From Gymnopus androsaceus JB14 (taxonomy: Eukaryota; Basidiomycota; Agaricomycetes; Agaricales; Omphalotaceae), in the NCBI GenBank assembly GCA_009733575.1, contig ML769593.1, forward strand, positions 1-64,000: a stretch of 64,000 nt of DNA, read 5' to 3'. This document shows positions 42,532 through 55,288 of the stretch, piece after piece (positions within the stretch are counted from its first letter, which is position 1; each line of letters starts with the position of its first letter). The position numbers were made by a program, and so were the translations under genes. A model generated the notes under the pieces. It searched no databases and was not told the origin of the DNA. It worked only from the letters and a program-made list of their open reading frames with translations.

Positions 42532-42900
42532 CTATATCTTTATCCTCCATAGTGTCATGAAAAATCTGCCAAGAAATTGGATCCACCGAAACCCCATGCT
42601 CCGTCTCCTTACCATCCCAAAACACTTTGCATTGAGATTCAGCTTCTCATTTCTAATCAGTTCGCACTTTCTATCCGCTCCAGTGTATGATCTTAAAGTC
42701 CGGGAAAACAAATTACTTGTTATTGTCTGTGATGATTCGCTATCCTGTGACTTGAATCTCCATTGTTCCAAAGTATTTCGATGGATCAGAGTTCCTTTTT
42801 TGAGCTCGAGCATGAACATAAACTCTGAGTCTTGTGGCAACTCGTCGGAAAGGTGATATACAAGGTTACATTTACAACAATACAGTACGCTATGATACAC
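42532..42900 (-). CDS. hypothetical 122-aa frame, weak
   Basis: An open frame of 122 codons (CCKCNLVYHLSDELPQDSEF, TLRSYTGADRKCELIRNEKL) on the minus strand downstream of the OPT gene, possibly an exon of a larger gene. No domain, intron or homologue is apparent; it could be chance. Confidence 0.25.
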   Translation of the reverse strand: MYHSVLYCCKCNLVYHLSDELPQDSEFMFMLELKKGTLIHRNTLEQWRFKSQDSESSQTITSNLFSRTLRSYTGADRKCELIRNEKLNLNAKCFGMVRRRSMGFRWIQFLGRFFMTLWRIKI

Positions 42901-43029
42901 GCAAGTACTTCATAGCCCCATATGCATAAGTTGAACGCCGTTGCTTGGAAGAATCAAGATCAGGACCAATTTCGAGGTCTGTCACAACAAGTCAGGATGA
43001 GAAAAGCCACATAAATTTTCAACTGAAGC

Positions 43030-46000
43030 TTACCCAAAGCCTTCCGGAGGGGGAGTGAGGAGGGACGTCTGTCTTCCATCGGCCGTGTTGAGGAATACCT
43101 GCGAATATATTGCATAAGCACCCGAAGCTACATGGAATGAGCCTGCAAAACTAACCGTATTTCCCCACCATTTCTGGATGCTTTGAGTGAGACAGTAGTT
43201 AGTCTAAATGATAGTGCATGATGTCTATTCTAGAGCTTACGTGTCTCCACCAATTGTACCAGCTTTGGGGAACTCCAAACAAAAGAAGATCACCACAGTG
43301 GAAACTGCGACTCCGGAGTCTGCACCAGGATTGTTCTGAGTTGAAAGAAGCATGAGAAGAAGAATACTGACCCATAGCGGCTAAGGAAATCGTTGAGAAA
43401 ATATACAAGATCAAGTAAGAAGTGAGCTGACCTGAGAGGACATAGTTATACTTTGACCACCAAGAGAAGGATCTGCGGCGAATAACGTATTGGAAGATAA
43501 ATCCAACGATGGCCCATGGCACGAAGTTGATGGAAGTTGCAGGAGGCAGAAGCTAACATAAAATGAATCTCTATGTGATATCGTTTGAACGAGTTTAGAC
43601 GTACTCCAGTCCCAGTGAAGATGACGGGGAAGCTACAAAAAAATAAGGAAATAAATTTGATCTAATATCGAGGCACATACTTGACATAACGGACCCAACT
43701 GTTAGGCCATTTCAGAGTGGCGAGGTAGTGCAAGACGGGTGCAAGGAACCCAGCAAGGAAGAAGTACAACAGACCTGGGAGAGAGCTTGAGTGGTATCTT
43801 GCATGAGAGAAGCCCACTAACCGTTGTACGTTGCTCCGGCAGAGAAGATTCTTTTGGGACCGATTACACCTATTACACATGGTCATCAGCAAGTTGTTGT
43901 GCGCTGCATAGGGAGACTAAGTAATACCCCATATGATACTGGCGGTTCCAAACACCGTCGTGTTTGGACAAACAAAACCGTCAGGTTGGTGAGCGTCACA
44001 GATTCCTTTTCGAAAGTTTAAAAAAAATTATGTTCATGGTAAACAAAAATCACATGCCTTCGATGTTGGTGAACATCCAAGCTTGAACTCCCAGTTGTGT
44101 GGTTCCAGCGACAGCAGCTGCGATTACCTGAGCGAGGAACATGGTCCTTGGAGGTTTACATTTTGGTTGGTTTTTACATTCTGCGAGAAGACTTTGCGTT
44201 GCTCACCTTGGAGGAATCTCGAAAACATAAGGTTAATTTTACTTCTCAAGCACGCAAACCAAACCTACCTTCATGTAGTGACCCAGTTTAAGGTCTTGCG
44301 TAAATTGCAGGGCTAATGAAAGCACAAGGTGAGTGAATTTTACATCTCAAACAGGCAAATCATACCTTGTGCCATTGTAATGTATCCCCATGTCTTGAAC
44401 ATCATCATGGCAATTGGACGACCAGGTAAAGCATAGCCAATAATAAGCTCGGTGATAACATTGAGACCAACTGGAAGATACGAGGAGTTCAGTAACCGAA
44501 GATAAATCGAATAAAAATCACACGCATGCCTTGCTGGTTGGTGATAGCTTGAATGATACCAATGGGAATGGTGTAGAAGAAGGCTATAGAACAAGTTACG
44601 TGGTTTAGCCCCGCGGAGAAAGTTGTGTAATAAAACTCACAGATCACAAGGGCAAGGATAAAGTACTGAACCGGGAACTTTGTGTCCCACACTGTGATAG
44701 ATATTACACCGAACACGAACATGACCACTAAAAGAATGCTCAATTGTGTGCTTTCAAACAAGAAGGCTTTAGGGGACTCACCGAAGGTAACTATAAACCA
44801 CCAGTTGGGCACCTGAGGGTAGCGAGACATAAGCCTGGCATGAATATCATTCTGTTCATGAATGGAGCGGCGGGCCTGCGACCAAATTTGCTTGCGGTAG
44901 AACAAGCTAAGATAGATGAGCATGTGTTCTTCCATAAGGAGATTTGGCATACATCGTGTGTGTCAGTGTCCCTGTCACACTGGCAAAGGACAATCCTAAA
45001 GGAAAAGGAAATCAGAGGATTACTTCCAAACACACATTTCGCAAACTTACCATAAGCAAGAGCAAAGGTTACTGACAAGTACAAGGGACTGTATGCTTGA
45101 TACGCGGCCTCATTGAATGTTCCATCCGAATTGGTGATCTTGGAAACGTCGTATGGCTGGCCAGTATTGTCAAAGGACCCATCATTCAAAACTCTGTCAC
45201 TCAAGTGAGCAACAATAGTGAGACCGAGTATTTAGAAAACATACGGAAGGTAGGATGAAAACCAGGTGTTGGTGTACTTTTGTGACTGGCGTCAGGAAAT
45301 TTCCAGCAATGAAAATACCAGACACATACGTAAAGAATAGGGGCGACGAGCCCTGCAAGATATAGTTCAGACAGGGTTCATGCAATTAGATCGGAGCACT
45401 CACAATAGAAGAACACAAACGCGAAGGCCACGTTCGCCTACAGTATAAACCATATAAAGATACAGTAGATAGACAGTAGGATTGCAATCTTACCTCAGCC
45501 CACCAAGGCGTCGCTAATGGGGAACCGGTATATGCAATCTGAAACGACTTTTAAAACCTTAAAGTCCTGTGGAATACTGTAAAATATTACCTGAGCCCAG
45601 TCGAAAGTGAGCATGCTCATTCCGAGCCCAGATTCGTACTATATATCATCCATCAAAAGTTTTGCATAAAGAATTTGTAACGGAAAACTTACCCCGAACA
45701 TCTGGTTAACCTTGATATTATCCGGAACGATCCAACAGACCCAGGAGAAATAACTCAACGCTTGGAAAGCGTACCCAGGCAAAAAGTACCACGAGAAGGA
45801 GCCAAGGAATGCGTAGAGGAAGAAACGTTCGCGACTGATACCTCCTCGTTTCCCCATTCCTGCATACTGTGTTGCGTGCAGGGTGTTGAAAAGTGCACAA
45901 GTAACCAAGTTCGTAGGCCAAATCATTGAGGGAGGCTGAACAAGGAATCTTCGGCAAATACCGCCGATAGAGAAACCGATAAGCTGGGTAGACATGACCA

Positions 46001-46893
46001 TCAACCACTGATAACTAAAGTTGAACGTTTGGTTGTAGAATACGCGCTGAACAGCGACGATATCTGTCGACATACATTATCAGCACAGTAGAAGGAAACC
46101 TCAAAATAGAGAACGAGCCTGTGGCATAAGCTGACTGGTAACCGACTGTAGCCATGATCGTAATGAGGACCTAGACAAGCATAAGCACATTCAGGATGTC
46201 GTTCACGACAAAGTGTAACTTACGTGCTCCTTGATGGTGAAAGGTCCAGGATTCAATTCGATACCAAACACTTTGACTTTTGGAACGAATCTGGCCCACG
46301 CACGACCGACAGGGAAAGCAAGCAATTGTGCCACAAGACCAGTAATTGTGACCGATGGAAACCGGAAAAAGAAGAACTGGTTGAGTCCCTAGGAATCAGT
46401 AAAGCTCCCAATTAGTATCCGGTTTCCTTTTTTTCGGAAGACATGTCCGCTCACAGGGATCACGACTGGAATATGGTCACTTGGTCAACAACAGGAGAGC
46501 AGACGGACAAAGCGGAAAAGACGAACTGGCCCAGATAAATCCGATGAACCACGCCCGGAGTGAACTGACGGGGAGGGATGGGTCATCCGTGTTCGCCACA
46601 GCAGATCTAACCTCGGGATAGGGAGAATCATCCTCTGTGGTCTTTAATTGAGCTTAGACTCAATAAAAAGGGAAAAATAGAACCAACCTAGTACTCCTTC
46701 GATGGCAGCGTCCTTGTCGATATTAGGATCATCGAAATCGGGAATGGCGATTGCTTCGACAGCCTCTGAAGTGAAGTGGGACTATGAGTATATGGGACTA
46801 TGGTACATCGTTCGGAAAGTCACCTATGTCGTCCTGGGCGAGCCCCTTCTCGGGGTCTGCAAAATCTGCGCTCTGCTTTTCTTCAAGCGACAT
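43030..46893 (-). CDS. OPT-family oligopeptide transporter
   Basis: Many short exons on the minus strand. Start [17 protein letters not shown] (ATG 46893), exon 2 [20 protein letters not shown], exon 3 [21 protein letters not shown]. Hallmarks: the [10 protein letters not shown] motif (about 46215-46250), membrane segments [57 protein letters not shown], and the family C-terminus [15 protein letters not shown] ... TPPPEGFG (TAA 43030-43032). I see no frame break. OPT proteins import tetra- and pentapeptides (some transport glutathione or metal chelates) with protons across the plasma membrane, using about 14-16 helices. Length about 780 residues, usual for the family. The only large, clearly cellular gene in the window. 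Confidence 0.85.
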
Positions 46894-49800
46894 AGCAGGG
46901 AACCTATAGTCAGTGAGCAAAGGATAGAAACCGATTTCCTCATACGTTTTCCATTATATATTATCTGTGGAGAGATAAGAGGTTTCCGGGCAATACAATT
47001 TTCCTTCTTCCTACCATATGGTCAAATCTCAGAAAGAGAAGTTCCTCCCGCAGTGAGGAACGGTCCGATAGACTGGAATTAAATCTTCAGGTCCAGAGAG
47101 TATATTTGTTCAATAGCGCCAAGGTCGCCCATGCAGCGGTACATCTGAGCCGTCGGCGATGTAGTCACTAGATCGCTCGAACATGGTACCGAAGTCAACA
47201 CCACAAGTTATCGATAGGTTTAGGAAAGAGTATCCCCGCCTTGGAAGGCTTGTCGGATCCACATGATTGTCAAGGCTACTTTCTTTTCTCATGCGAGCTC
47301 GAAAGAAGTGAGTTTCATTGGTCGGGTTTCTCCATTTATCGCGTTCATTCAAATATGTAGCTCTTTGGGAAGGATTCCCCGAGCTCGGGACAGATGGGTT
47401 CCTGTTATCTCATTAACATCTAATTAAACAGGAATGTAAAGGATTTAACGACTCACTGATCGAGATAATGGCCGGTCGAAAGCCAGTAAGAAAGCACTGA
47501 GCGTGTGGGCTAATAATGGTTTTCCCGTTTCGAACTAACCAGTTCCAAATAGCATCCGAAAGTTTACCTACTTACGACTGTATACTGTGCGGAAGCTTGG
47601 AATAAACAACAGCCGCATACGCCATCGTAACACTTACGAATGAGCGCCGTTCTTCTACATTTACACCATCCTCTCCCACATTTTCCACTGTTCCATGGGC
47701 GCGGAGTCAATGTCTGCGAATCTGAACGTCAACCTAGCTAAGTAGCTCCACTCGTTCCAACTCGTTCCAAGGAACAAGGGCCCGGCGATTCGCGACCTAC
47801 AAGGGGTAATTCAAGTTATTGAAGGTCGTGAACAGAGAAAGTTTGATACCTGACTAAAAGCGTAAGCGATAAAGGATGTTGGGATTGTATTCTGTATCAG
47901 TAACCCGATAAGTACGTAGGGTTTTGGCAGTTACCTCGCGAGATAAACAAACCGGATAATGGCGTAGGTTGTCTCTGTGATGCAGGATGATGAAGGTAAA
48001 CCTAATGCAGTAATACAAGCATGTACGAACAGCGAGCGCGGGACGAGATACTCGAAAAAGCTAACATCCCCTAAAATCTGTCCCCCGCTACCGCCACTTA
48101 CGCCGATTTGTTTTAGTCATCACTTGATCATTTTGGACTGACCTCCTGTCAGACCCAGTCACGGAACGCCTCCTCTTTTCGTACCAGCAGTCACCACCGG
48201 TGATCTCGAGAGGACAGCGAAGGTTTGAACTAAGTTCCGGGTTGGACGTCGGTGTAATCGGAGTAAAATTTTCACATACATCCCTCAGGATTATCGAGCG
48301 AAGATCAAGAGAGCGAAGATCCTGGTCCTGGTGCTCTCGGCAGTCCTGTTTGACGCCTTCTAAGACTACGAAGCCATTTGTTCTGCTAATCTAAAATCCA
48401 AACTTATGAGAACGGTGAACGAATGGACAATGGCACTCACAATTAAAGCGGGCAAGGCAAGGCTTTATCTTCCGTAATCGTCGATGAGGAGACTTGAGCT
48501 CGAAGAGCGGCATTAGCTTACCGGTCATCAAAAAGAACGCCTAGCGTCGGCCTGATGGGTATACAAGCATGTGCCGTCCGTCTGCAGACGCGTTATCCCA
48601 TATCCAGTAGTGCACCCACTAGAGCGAGATCGAAAAAGAAGGGATGAAAAGAATATCAGCAGGTGTCGAGAATGAGAATACATAGTGAATTACAAGCATC
48701 CATATACAAGACAAGGATAATGTTCCTCTACTTCTGCACCGTCATAGGCCCATCCCAAAGCAACACAAAGTTATTGTAGCGCTTGTGCAATCGATGTAGT
48801 CGTTAATAGCACTGTTGGAATGCGACAGGGATGGAGTGGCATGTCTGTCCAAAGGATGGATAGATAGAGTGCGGCTGGTATGCAGCTAGTGAAAGTCCCG
48901 TAAGTTATCCTTCTCGCAGTAGTCGTAGCGGGACGCCGTCAGGCATTCGGATCAGAGCTTCCAGTTGAAAGTCGAGTTCACTGTCTGGCCAGCCAGTCTC
49001 GGCGGTGATTGGTAGTTCAAGAAGATTCTTCACATGTAGGAAGAAGATTAATGCTAGAATGATACATCAGCAAGAATCTGGGCCTAGATATCGATAACGT
49101 ACTAAATAGAGACTAAAGTCTCGTATCGTCCAGAGCAGCTAGGCTTGCATCCTCTCATCAATTTCTCCTGGTCCCTGGGGTTATCGGACGTCTTCAATTG
49201 AATGGCGTTGGAATGGCTGTCAGGTCATTTACACCGAAATGATAGTCTGTCGGTCGGGATGGGCACTTTCTGTGGTCAGTGCTGCTGTGAGCTCCAGAGA
49301 AGCTTGCATCAAGACAATTAGTTAAAAGCGTCCGAGGAGATTGATTGAACGGGAAAAGGAAAGGAAATACCTGGCCACACCACATTAAGCTATGCAGATA
49401 TCGAAGTCGCTCTATTGTATTGTTGCCTCATGCAGTGTAAAGACGAAAGAGTGGATTCAATCATGTTTGCTATTTTTGCTATTTCTCCGATCCATGGTGA
49501 CCTGAAAGTCTTTCGATGATCGATGAACAGAAGACAAAGAGAAGTTGAAGAGAAGAAGATTAAGCGCTAGAGCGCCTAAACAACAACTCTCAAGAATCAA
49601 CTTCAACTTCAACTTCAAGATCATTCCAAGCGGGAATTATACATGGCAGCCGAGAAAATCTCGAACTTCCCTGTTCAAAGAACAACATTCCCTACCTTGT
49701 TATCCGACTGGCTCCACTGCGGCTGCAGACAAGGCCCGGGGGGTCATCGAGGTGAATCAGTAAAGCTAATGATTTTCTTCCTATCAGGCCCTCGGAATAA

Positions 49801-50459
49801 TGGCGGAGAGCTTGCTAACAACTAAACAAGGGTTTTGCACTGCTTTGCCGGTAAAACTACTAATTTCAGCGATATTTGAGTAGGTACACACAATCTCCGC
49901 AGTCCCCACGCAGAATAACATGTATCCTATCCAGCCTGCAGAATGGCCCGGGGCCTTTGAGGACATGGATACGATATGACACGAATCATACTGGTCAAGT
50001 TCTGTTTCCGGCGAACAACGTTTTGAGGACACTAATAATTTCCTTCCTATTCGGCCCAAATTGGGCCATCTGAATAATGGTGGAGATTCTCCTTGCTCAC
50101 GTTAAACATCTGAACGAGGGTTATCGAGGCAATGCGAGGCTTCGGTGAAATTACTAATATTCTAGGACATCTTACAAAACGAAATGGCGGAACTGCCTGC
50201 GCAAGGTGTTGGAGATAGAACCGTATCAGGCAATCGAGCCGTACGCTCTATCTGGTTCCGTTTTTATTCAATATATGCGCTTGATGCGCTGTTTCCGTAT
50301 TTGACATTATCTTACTTATCGCTCGGTAGAGATAGCTTAGATAGTTCAACCTATCATTACAGTAGCTATATAAAGTATTGTACCTCTGAATTTATTCCCC
50401 GCGCGTTTGCTAAGGGCTATTAGACCAGAGTGAAGTCACCGTTTCAGACTTTATTCTAA
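46894..50459. other. 3.6 kb without a recognisable gene
   Basis: Contains the OPT promoter. From 47.1 to 49.5 kb only short frames occur. A diverged direct repeat of about 100 bases occurs at 49775-49870 and 50045-50165 (shared GAATAATGG(C/T)GGAGA and AATTACTAAT-like tracts). I assign nothing else. Confidence 0.45.
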
Positions 50460-50956
50460 CACAAGGGGCTGCAAATAATTAAGCGCCCAACTGGGGGTTG
50501 GTTAGTTAGTCCAGCCATCAGGCCAGAAAAAAAAAGTTCAACATGCCTCTAAATGGGTGATTTGGGGCTTTTTTTGGGCCTCCTTAGTCTATTATATTTA
50601 CTACCAGATGTCTAACTGAGCTCCTCTCATGATTCCTTCATTTCTAGTCATTTTTAAGGACCACAGTCACCTTTCTGTCACACTAGTCACATAGTGTTAA
50701 ATGCAGTACACTTCAGTGATAATATTTTTTACAAAGTGTTCATTCAAGATTCATAGTATATATTCCATAAATATCACCAAAAAAAGGCTTGGGATAGTTT
50801 AACTGGTATCTCTGAGGCAGAAAGATACAATATCTAATCTTGATATACCATATATGGTGCATGGGAATGCTTATGTAGTTAGTTAGTCCAACCAAAAGGC
50901 TGGTTCCAAAAAGTTCAACCTGCGGTCAACTTTTTGAAAGTTTGCAGCCCCTTGTG
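50460..50956. mobile_element. 497-bp TIR element, short relative of the 24.2-kb element
   Basis: Ends CACAAGGGGCTGCAAA (16/16 inverted). The interior carries GCGCCCAACTGGG, GGTTAGTTAGTCCAG, a poly-A run and ATATACCATATATGG, all matched in the 24166-25687 element. No clear target duplication. Confidence 0.75.
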
Positions 50957-51154
50957 CCTGCGCTTTCCAACTTGCTGGTCGAGCTCCCCTTCAAGCTTCA
51001 AGGACCATGCTTTTCTTGAGTGAGGTCAACTCTCAGCAGATTATAATGATTAACTGATCAACCAGGACCAATGATAATGTTCTTTAGCCATTACAGCTCT
51101 CGGCTTACTCTCAACTGTGTCAAATGTCTGTGCCATACCGGTCACTGTCACACA

Positions 51155-51323
51155 GGATTTAGCAAAAAATTCACTGAGCAAATTTCCACACTGAAATTTG
51201 CACGTGACTCCCAATAAGCCATAATTGGGCGTGGGAATTATCACGTGATTAGCGATATGCCATCTGTGGCTTATCAAAATATTTCAGTGCAGAAATTTGC
51301 TCAGTGAATTATTTTCTAAATCC
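51155..51323. mobile_element. 169-bp MITE with long TIRs
   Basis: Ends GGATTTAG(C/A)AAA, then ATTCACTGAGCAAATTTC and CACTGAAAT inverted on the other side; arms about 45 bp. Target duplication not clear. Confidence 0.75.
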
Positions 51324-51984
51324 CATATATGTAGATGTTATCAAGAACATTACTCCCTTATCTACTAATCTCTCATCTCCAGGCTTCTATTGACACAGGC
51401 CCCATCATTCACACTTTGGAAAGTCTGAATGTTGTTTGTCCTTGCACCACTCATGTCTGAGATTTAGCACATGCCTTTTATATTGAAGACAAAATAGAAA
51501 TTGCTGTCTGGGCTGCCAGCAAAGTACTTGATGGCTGGGAGTCTGGGACTGACTCTTTCTCAAAAAGAGCCCCAAGGGCTTTGCTATCCCTCCTGGAAGT
51601 GTTGCCACAGCTTGGCTAGCCGATAGCTGGCTTGAGAAGCTGCGGTTCAGCCGCTCAAGGTGGTTTTGACAAACTGGCCTGAGGACAGCACTAAGATGCA
51701 TTGTGAGCATTGTATACCAATATATCTGTATCCTTGAGTCTCCCTTATGCTGCTGCACTATTGTACAACACTGATTGAGGCAAAAATATGGCTGACTGGA
51801 AATTTTTTATTATGTCATTTAAATATCAATTAAATATATTAAACTTTGTTGTGCCTGTGCATTGTGTCACACATTGCCAGGCATTGGATTTGTTTACAAA
51901 CACTTATAATGGTAATTAATATCAATGTCAACAAATGAATTACAATTGACGGTGGCAATGTACTATAATTAAATTACAACACTA
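51324..51984. other. non-coding DNA
   Basis: Short frames only (for example 51405-51758 minus, which shows no family signature). No feature assigned. Confidence 0.4.
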
Positions 51985-52460
51985 CATTACATGAGCCTGA
52001 TGGCAAAGCGGTATTCTTGGTCACCAAATTGGATACATGTGATAAATTATATACCTGTTGATGAGTGTTCAAATCATTGATGTGTACAATTAAGTATTTT
52101 TTTTTCTTTCTATGCAATGCCGTGGCTAGCTCCCCAACATTAGAGAGCTAGTCCAGCATTGCTGAATGTACTGGGTTAGCAGTTAGGGGTTGGGGTTAGG
52201 GTCAGGGGTTACGGCCTCTCGGAATAAGTGCAAATAAGGCTTTAGAGTGCCCGCCAATGACTTCCCGGCCCAGGGGACCCCCCAAGCGCAATGAGGGAGG
52301 GGAGGGAAGCAGAGGTGGGCCCAAAATTTGCGTGCATAACTATATATATATATAGTATTGATAATATTGATGGAACCTACAGTCATAATAAATTTGTAGA
52401 CATTGATACTATTTACAATTGTAATGTAATTTGTATACAATATCTGTGTCCTGGGCTCTT
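51985..52460 (+). repeat. SINE-like repeat, copy 1 (tRNA-type head)
   Basis: TGGCAAAGCGG (52001-52011) fits the RNA polymerase III A box exactly and GTTCAAATC (52067-52075) fits the B box. A T-run, a CTAGCTC...GAGCTAG hairpin, telomere-like GGGGTTAGGGTC, CAGGGGACCCCCCAAGCGC and an ATAATAAATTTGTA tail follow. A second copy lies 1.1 kb downstream in the same orientation. Confidence 0.55.
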
Positions 52461-53069
52461 CCCAAGGCAAATTTGGTTCAGAATTGGTTCATTGCTATCA
52501 CCTTGGACTTGCTCCTACACCCAAGAGCAGTCAAAAGAACCCTTCGTAAGCTGCAGTATGCATGAATTAAAAATTGAGAATGCAAGCTAATGCCTAAACC
52601 ATGGCAACACTACCTCCTGGCAAATGGGACACTACTGAAGAGCAGGAACTTCTCAGTCCCCTAATCAAAACATTCATCAAAGCAAGTCTTGGTCTCTCAA
52701 AAAAGCAGAATTTTCATTTCACAAACAATGCCCTGAAGCATTTACTTCCTGTCTACAGCATATTCAATGTTGAGGTACTACTAGCAGAGAATAGTGGAAC
52801 AGGATGTTGGGGTAGCAGAGAATAGTAGTGGAAAGATGGGTGCACAAAACTGTATAGACAGAAAATGCACTGGTGGGATCTTTTTTTGAGTCCAGACATG
52901 GGGTACCTGCTGGGAGCAAAGAAGGCACATCAGCAAAACCTGGGTCTTGGCCATAGAAGCCATAGGAAGCCATAGCTAGTGATCACCATGGCAGCCTACG
53001 ACACTGTATTTGTATACAAATAGATTACAACATAACAGCTGTCATGTAATATATTTAAATTGAACTCAC
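52461..53069. other. spacer between the two SINE-like copies
   Basis: Holds CATCAGCAAAACCTG (52916), identical in its first 14 bases to the palindromic Plavaka MITE, followed by CATAG-rich repeats; a partner end was not found. No gene. Confidence 0.4.
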
Positions 53070-53535
53070 ACCTTACATGCGCCTGATGGCTTAATGGTAT
53101 TGTTGGACTGCAGTTCTGACAGGTATGATGCATACGTGTTGACACACATTTGAGCCACTGATATGTAAATTTAAGTGATTGTATGTTTTCTTTTTATGCA
53201 ATGCCGTGGCTAGCTCTCGTTAGGGTTTGCCCAAAGGGTGAACCCTAACATTAGAGAGCTAGTCTGGCATTGCCAAACATCCTGGGTTAGTGGTTAGTGG
53301 TTGGGGTTAAGGTTAGGGGCTACTGCCTCTTGAAATAAGTGCAAACAAAGCTTTAGAGTCCCCACCAAGGACTTCCTGGCCCAGGGGACCCCCCAAGCGC
53401 AGCGAGGGAGGGGAGGGAAGTGGAGGAGGGCCCAAAGTTTGCGCGCCAAATTATATTACTACTAATGGTTGTAATATTTGATGGTACCTACAGTTGTAAT
53501 AAATTTGTATATATTATTTGTGTCTGGGGCTCACC
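53070..53535 (+). repeat. SINE-like repeat, copy 2
   Basis: Same module order as copy 1: TGGCTTAATGG (53087-53097, A-box-like), ATTTGAGCC (53148-53156, diverged B box), hairpin, GGTTGGGGTTAAGGTTAGGGG, CAGGGGACCCCCCAAGCGC, tail. It has an extra telomere-like stem GTTAGGGTTTGCCC / GGGTGAACCCTAAC (53219-53249) between the CTAGCTCTC and GAGAGCTAG arms that copy 1 lacks. Confidence 0.6.
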
Positions 53536-55286
53536 ATGGGATGGCATATTCATTGCAGGGTGCAGGTACAGGTACCGGTGGGCCAGGCCTGGGTTGAAAA
53601 ATTACACTTGTAACCCATTGGCAGACATGTCAATGGCCATTGGCCCTGTTTGTACTGTGGAGCACTGGGCAACAATTCACTACTCCTAATTTGTTCAAAA
53701 CCTTCTATATATGCTGAATTTATTACTTTCAATACATGGACAAGAACTTATTACATACTATGTGTATCAATTAGAGATGGGCACAAATAGTGAATATTCA
53801 TGAGTATTCATGAGTATTTAGCCATTCATTACTCGCAAATAATTAGTCACATGTGACAAATACATTTGTTACAGAAGTACTTACTTGAGTATAAATAGCC
53901 AATTTGATGTCACAAATATTCATGGTACTTTATTCATGAATATTCGCAAATAATCACCGATATCACGTGCTTGTTAGCATGAGCATGTGAGGTATTCATT
54001 ACTTAAGCAAACATTCAATACATAACTCAATTCGGCTATGTTTGAATATGTATATAATGTTATTGACATGTAGCTGTAATAAAATCTGTGTGGCTTAGTG
54101 GTTATGGGTGCTGTCTCTGGATTAATGTCAGGCCTTCCTGTGATAGCTGACCAGCAGAGTTCAATTCTCAGTACTGCCACAATTTTGTTTCATGTGATAG
54201 TACTCGGAAATGTATACAGACTGTACTTATAGTATTATTATTTTATAGGTGAATACCCAAGTCTGACTGTTTTGTTTCCTGTTACTACTTACCAAGCTTT
54301 ATGTTCTGTAATCTTATACCTTTTTATCTTGTCATTACTTCCCAAGCTTTCATCTAGATCCTTGCTGTGATCTTATACCCTGACTACAAACTTATGAATA
54401 CATGATTCTTGTTTAATCTGAGCTGATTTTTACAATATCTAGTGAGAAGTCCAAGACTCTGAAATTTGAACGCTGGACTGCCCAAATATCTAATTTTATC
54501 ATATGTGACTTATGAGGGAGAACTTGAACATGCAGATGATTTAATACTTGAGTGAGGACATTATCTAGTCTAGGTTCAAATTTTGAACACTGTGGCATTG
54601 CGGGGTGCCCCGTACCCATAGAATGATGGGGAACCCAGGACCCAGATCACAGGTTGTCACCTGTTGTGGCCTGGGGCAGGTCAAATTTTTGGGGCTGCGG
54701 ATCCCCTGTGGTGATCATTAGCCATAGTTCTCTGCAGAGCTATGAAGTGCTATGGATTCCTATGAGCTTCTGTGGGATTGAGCCAACTGTCAAACATATT
54801 TTGACATCTCATCATTGTCACTCAGCTCTGTGGGTGCCAGTGGGCACTATATAAGAGTCAATGAGCATTGTTGTAATGTTGCAGCATTAACTTCTTCCCT
54901 CCAACAGTGAGCACCTGCTTCTTTATTTTTCATTTATCTACTAACAGGTATCACCGGTAATGACCACTCATTAGTAATAGTAATCCCAAGGCTCCCTTAG
55001 TACTGTATATATACAAATCGTTATACTAGTCTCACTACATTGTACTACTAGTACTAGTGCTGCAGATGCATCAATATATTATTTATATGACTACTTGCAG
55101 TCTTGCACTGGTTTTGCAAGTCTAGGGAATAATTCAAAAGAGTAATATATTTGGTATTGAATATAAATCTGACAGATATCATTTTTGTGATATCCGTTGC
55201 TCTTATAGCAGTTTATAGCATTCCATAGCAATCCATAGTTCTCCACAAAGGGAGGACTAGGCGCCAGCATAATTGGGTCTTTATAT
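53536..55286. other. AT-rich non-coding DNA
   Basis: Contains repeated ATTCATGAGTATTCATGAGT tracts (53797 on), a tRNA-like segment, and CATAG/CTATG-rich micro-repeats at 54722-54790 and 55195-55245 like those at 905-1000. No gene recognised. Confidence 0.45.
54085..54180 (+). other. tRNA-like segment (not a functional tRNA)
   Basis: TGGCTTAGTGG (54091-54101) and GTTCAATTC (54159-54167) match A and B boxes and a long variable arm would make it Leu/Ser-like, but the sequence before the A box does not pair with the sequence after the T arm as a 7-bp acceptor stem. Probably a SINE head or tRNA pseudogene. Confidence 0.4.
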
Positions 55287-55288
55287 TC

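Noticed and set aside
52335..52352. ATATAT run as a promoter
   Set aside because: Simple microsatellite with no gene positioned downstream.
54085..54180. Functional tRNA-Leu or tRNA-Ser gene
   Set aside because: A and B boxes fit, but no 7-bp acceptor stem can be formed at the right positions.
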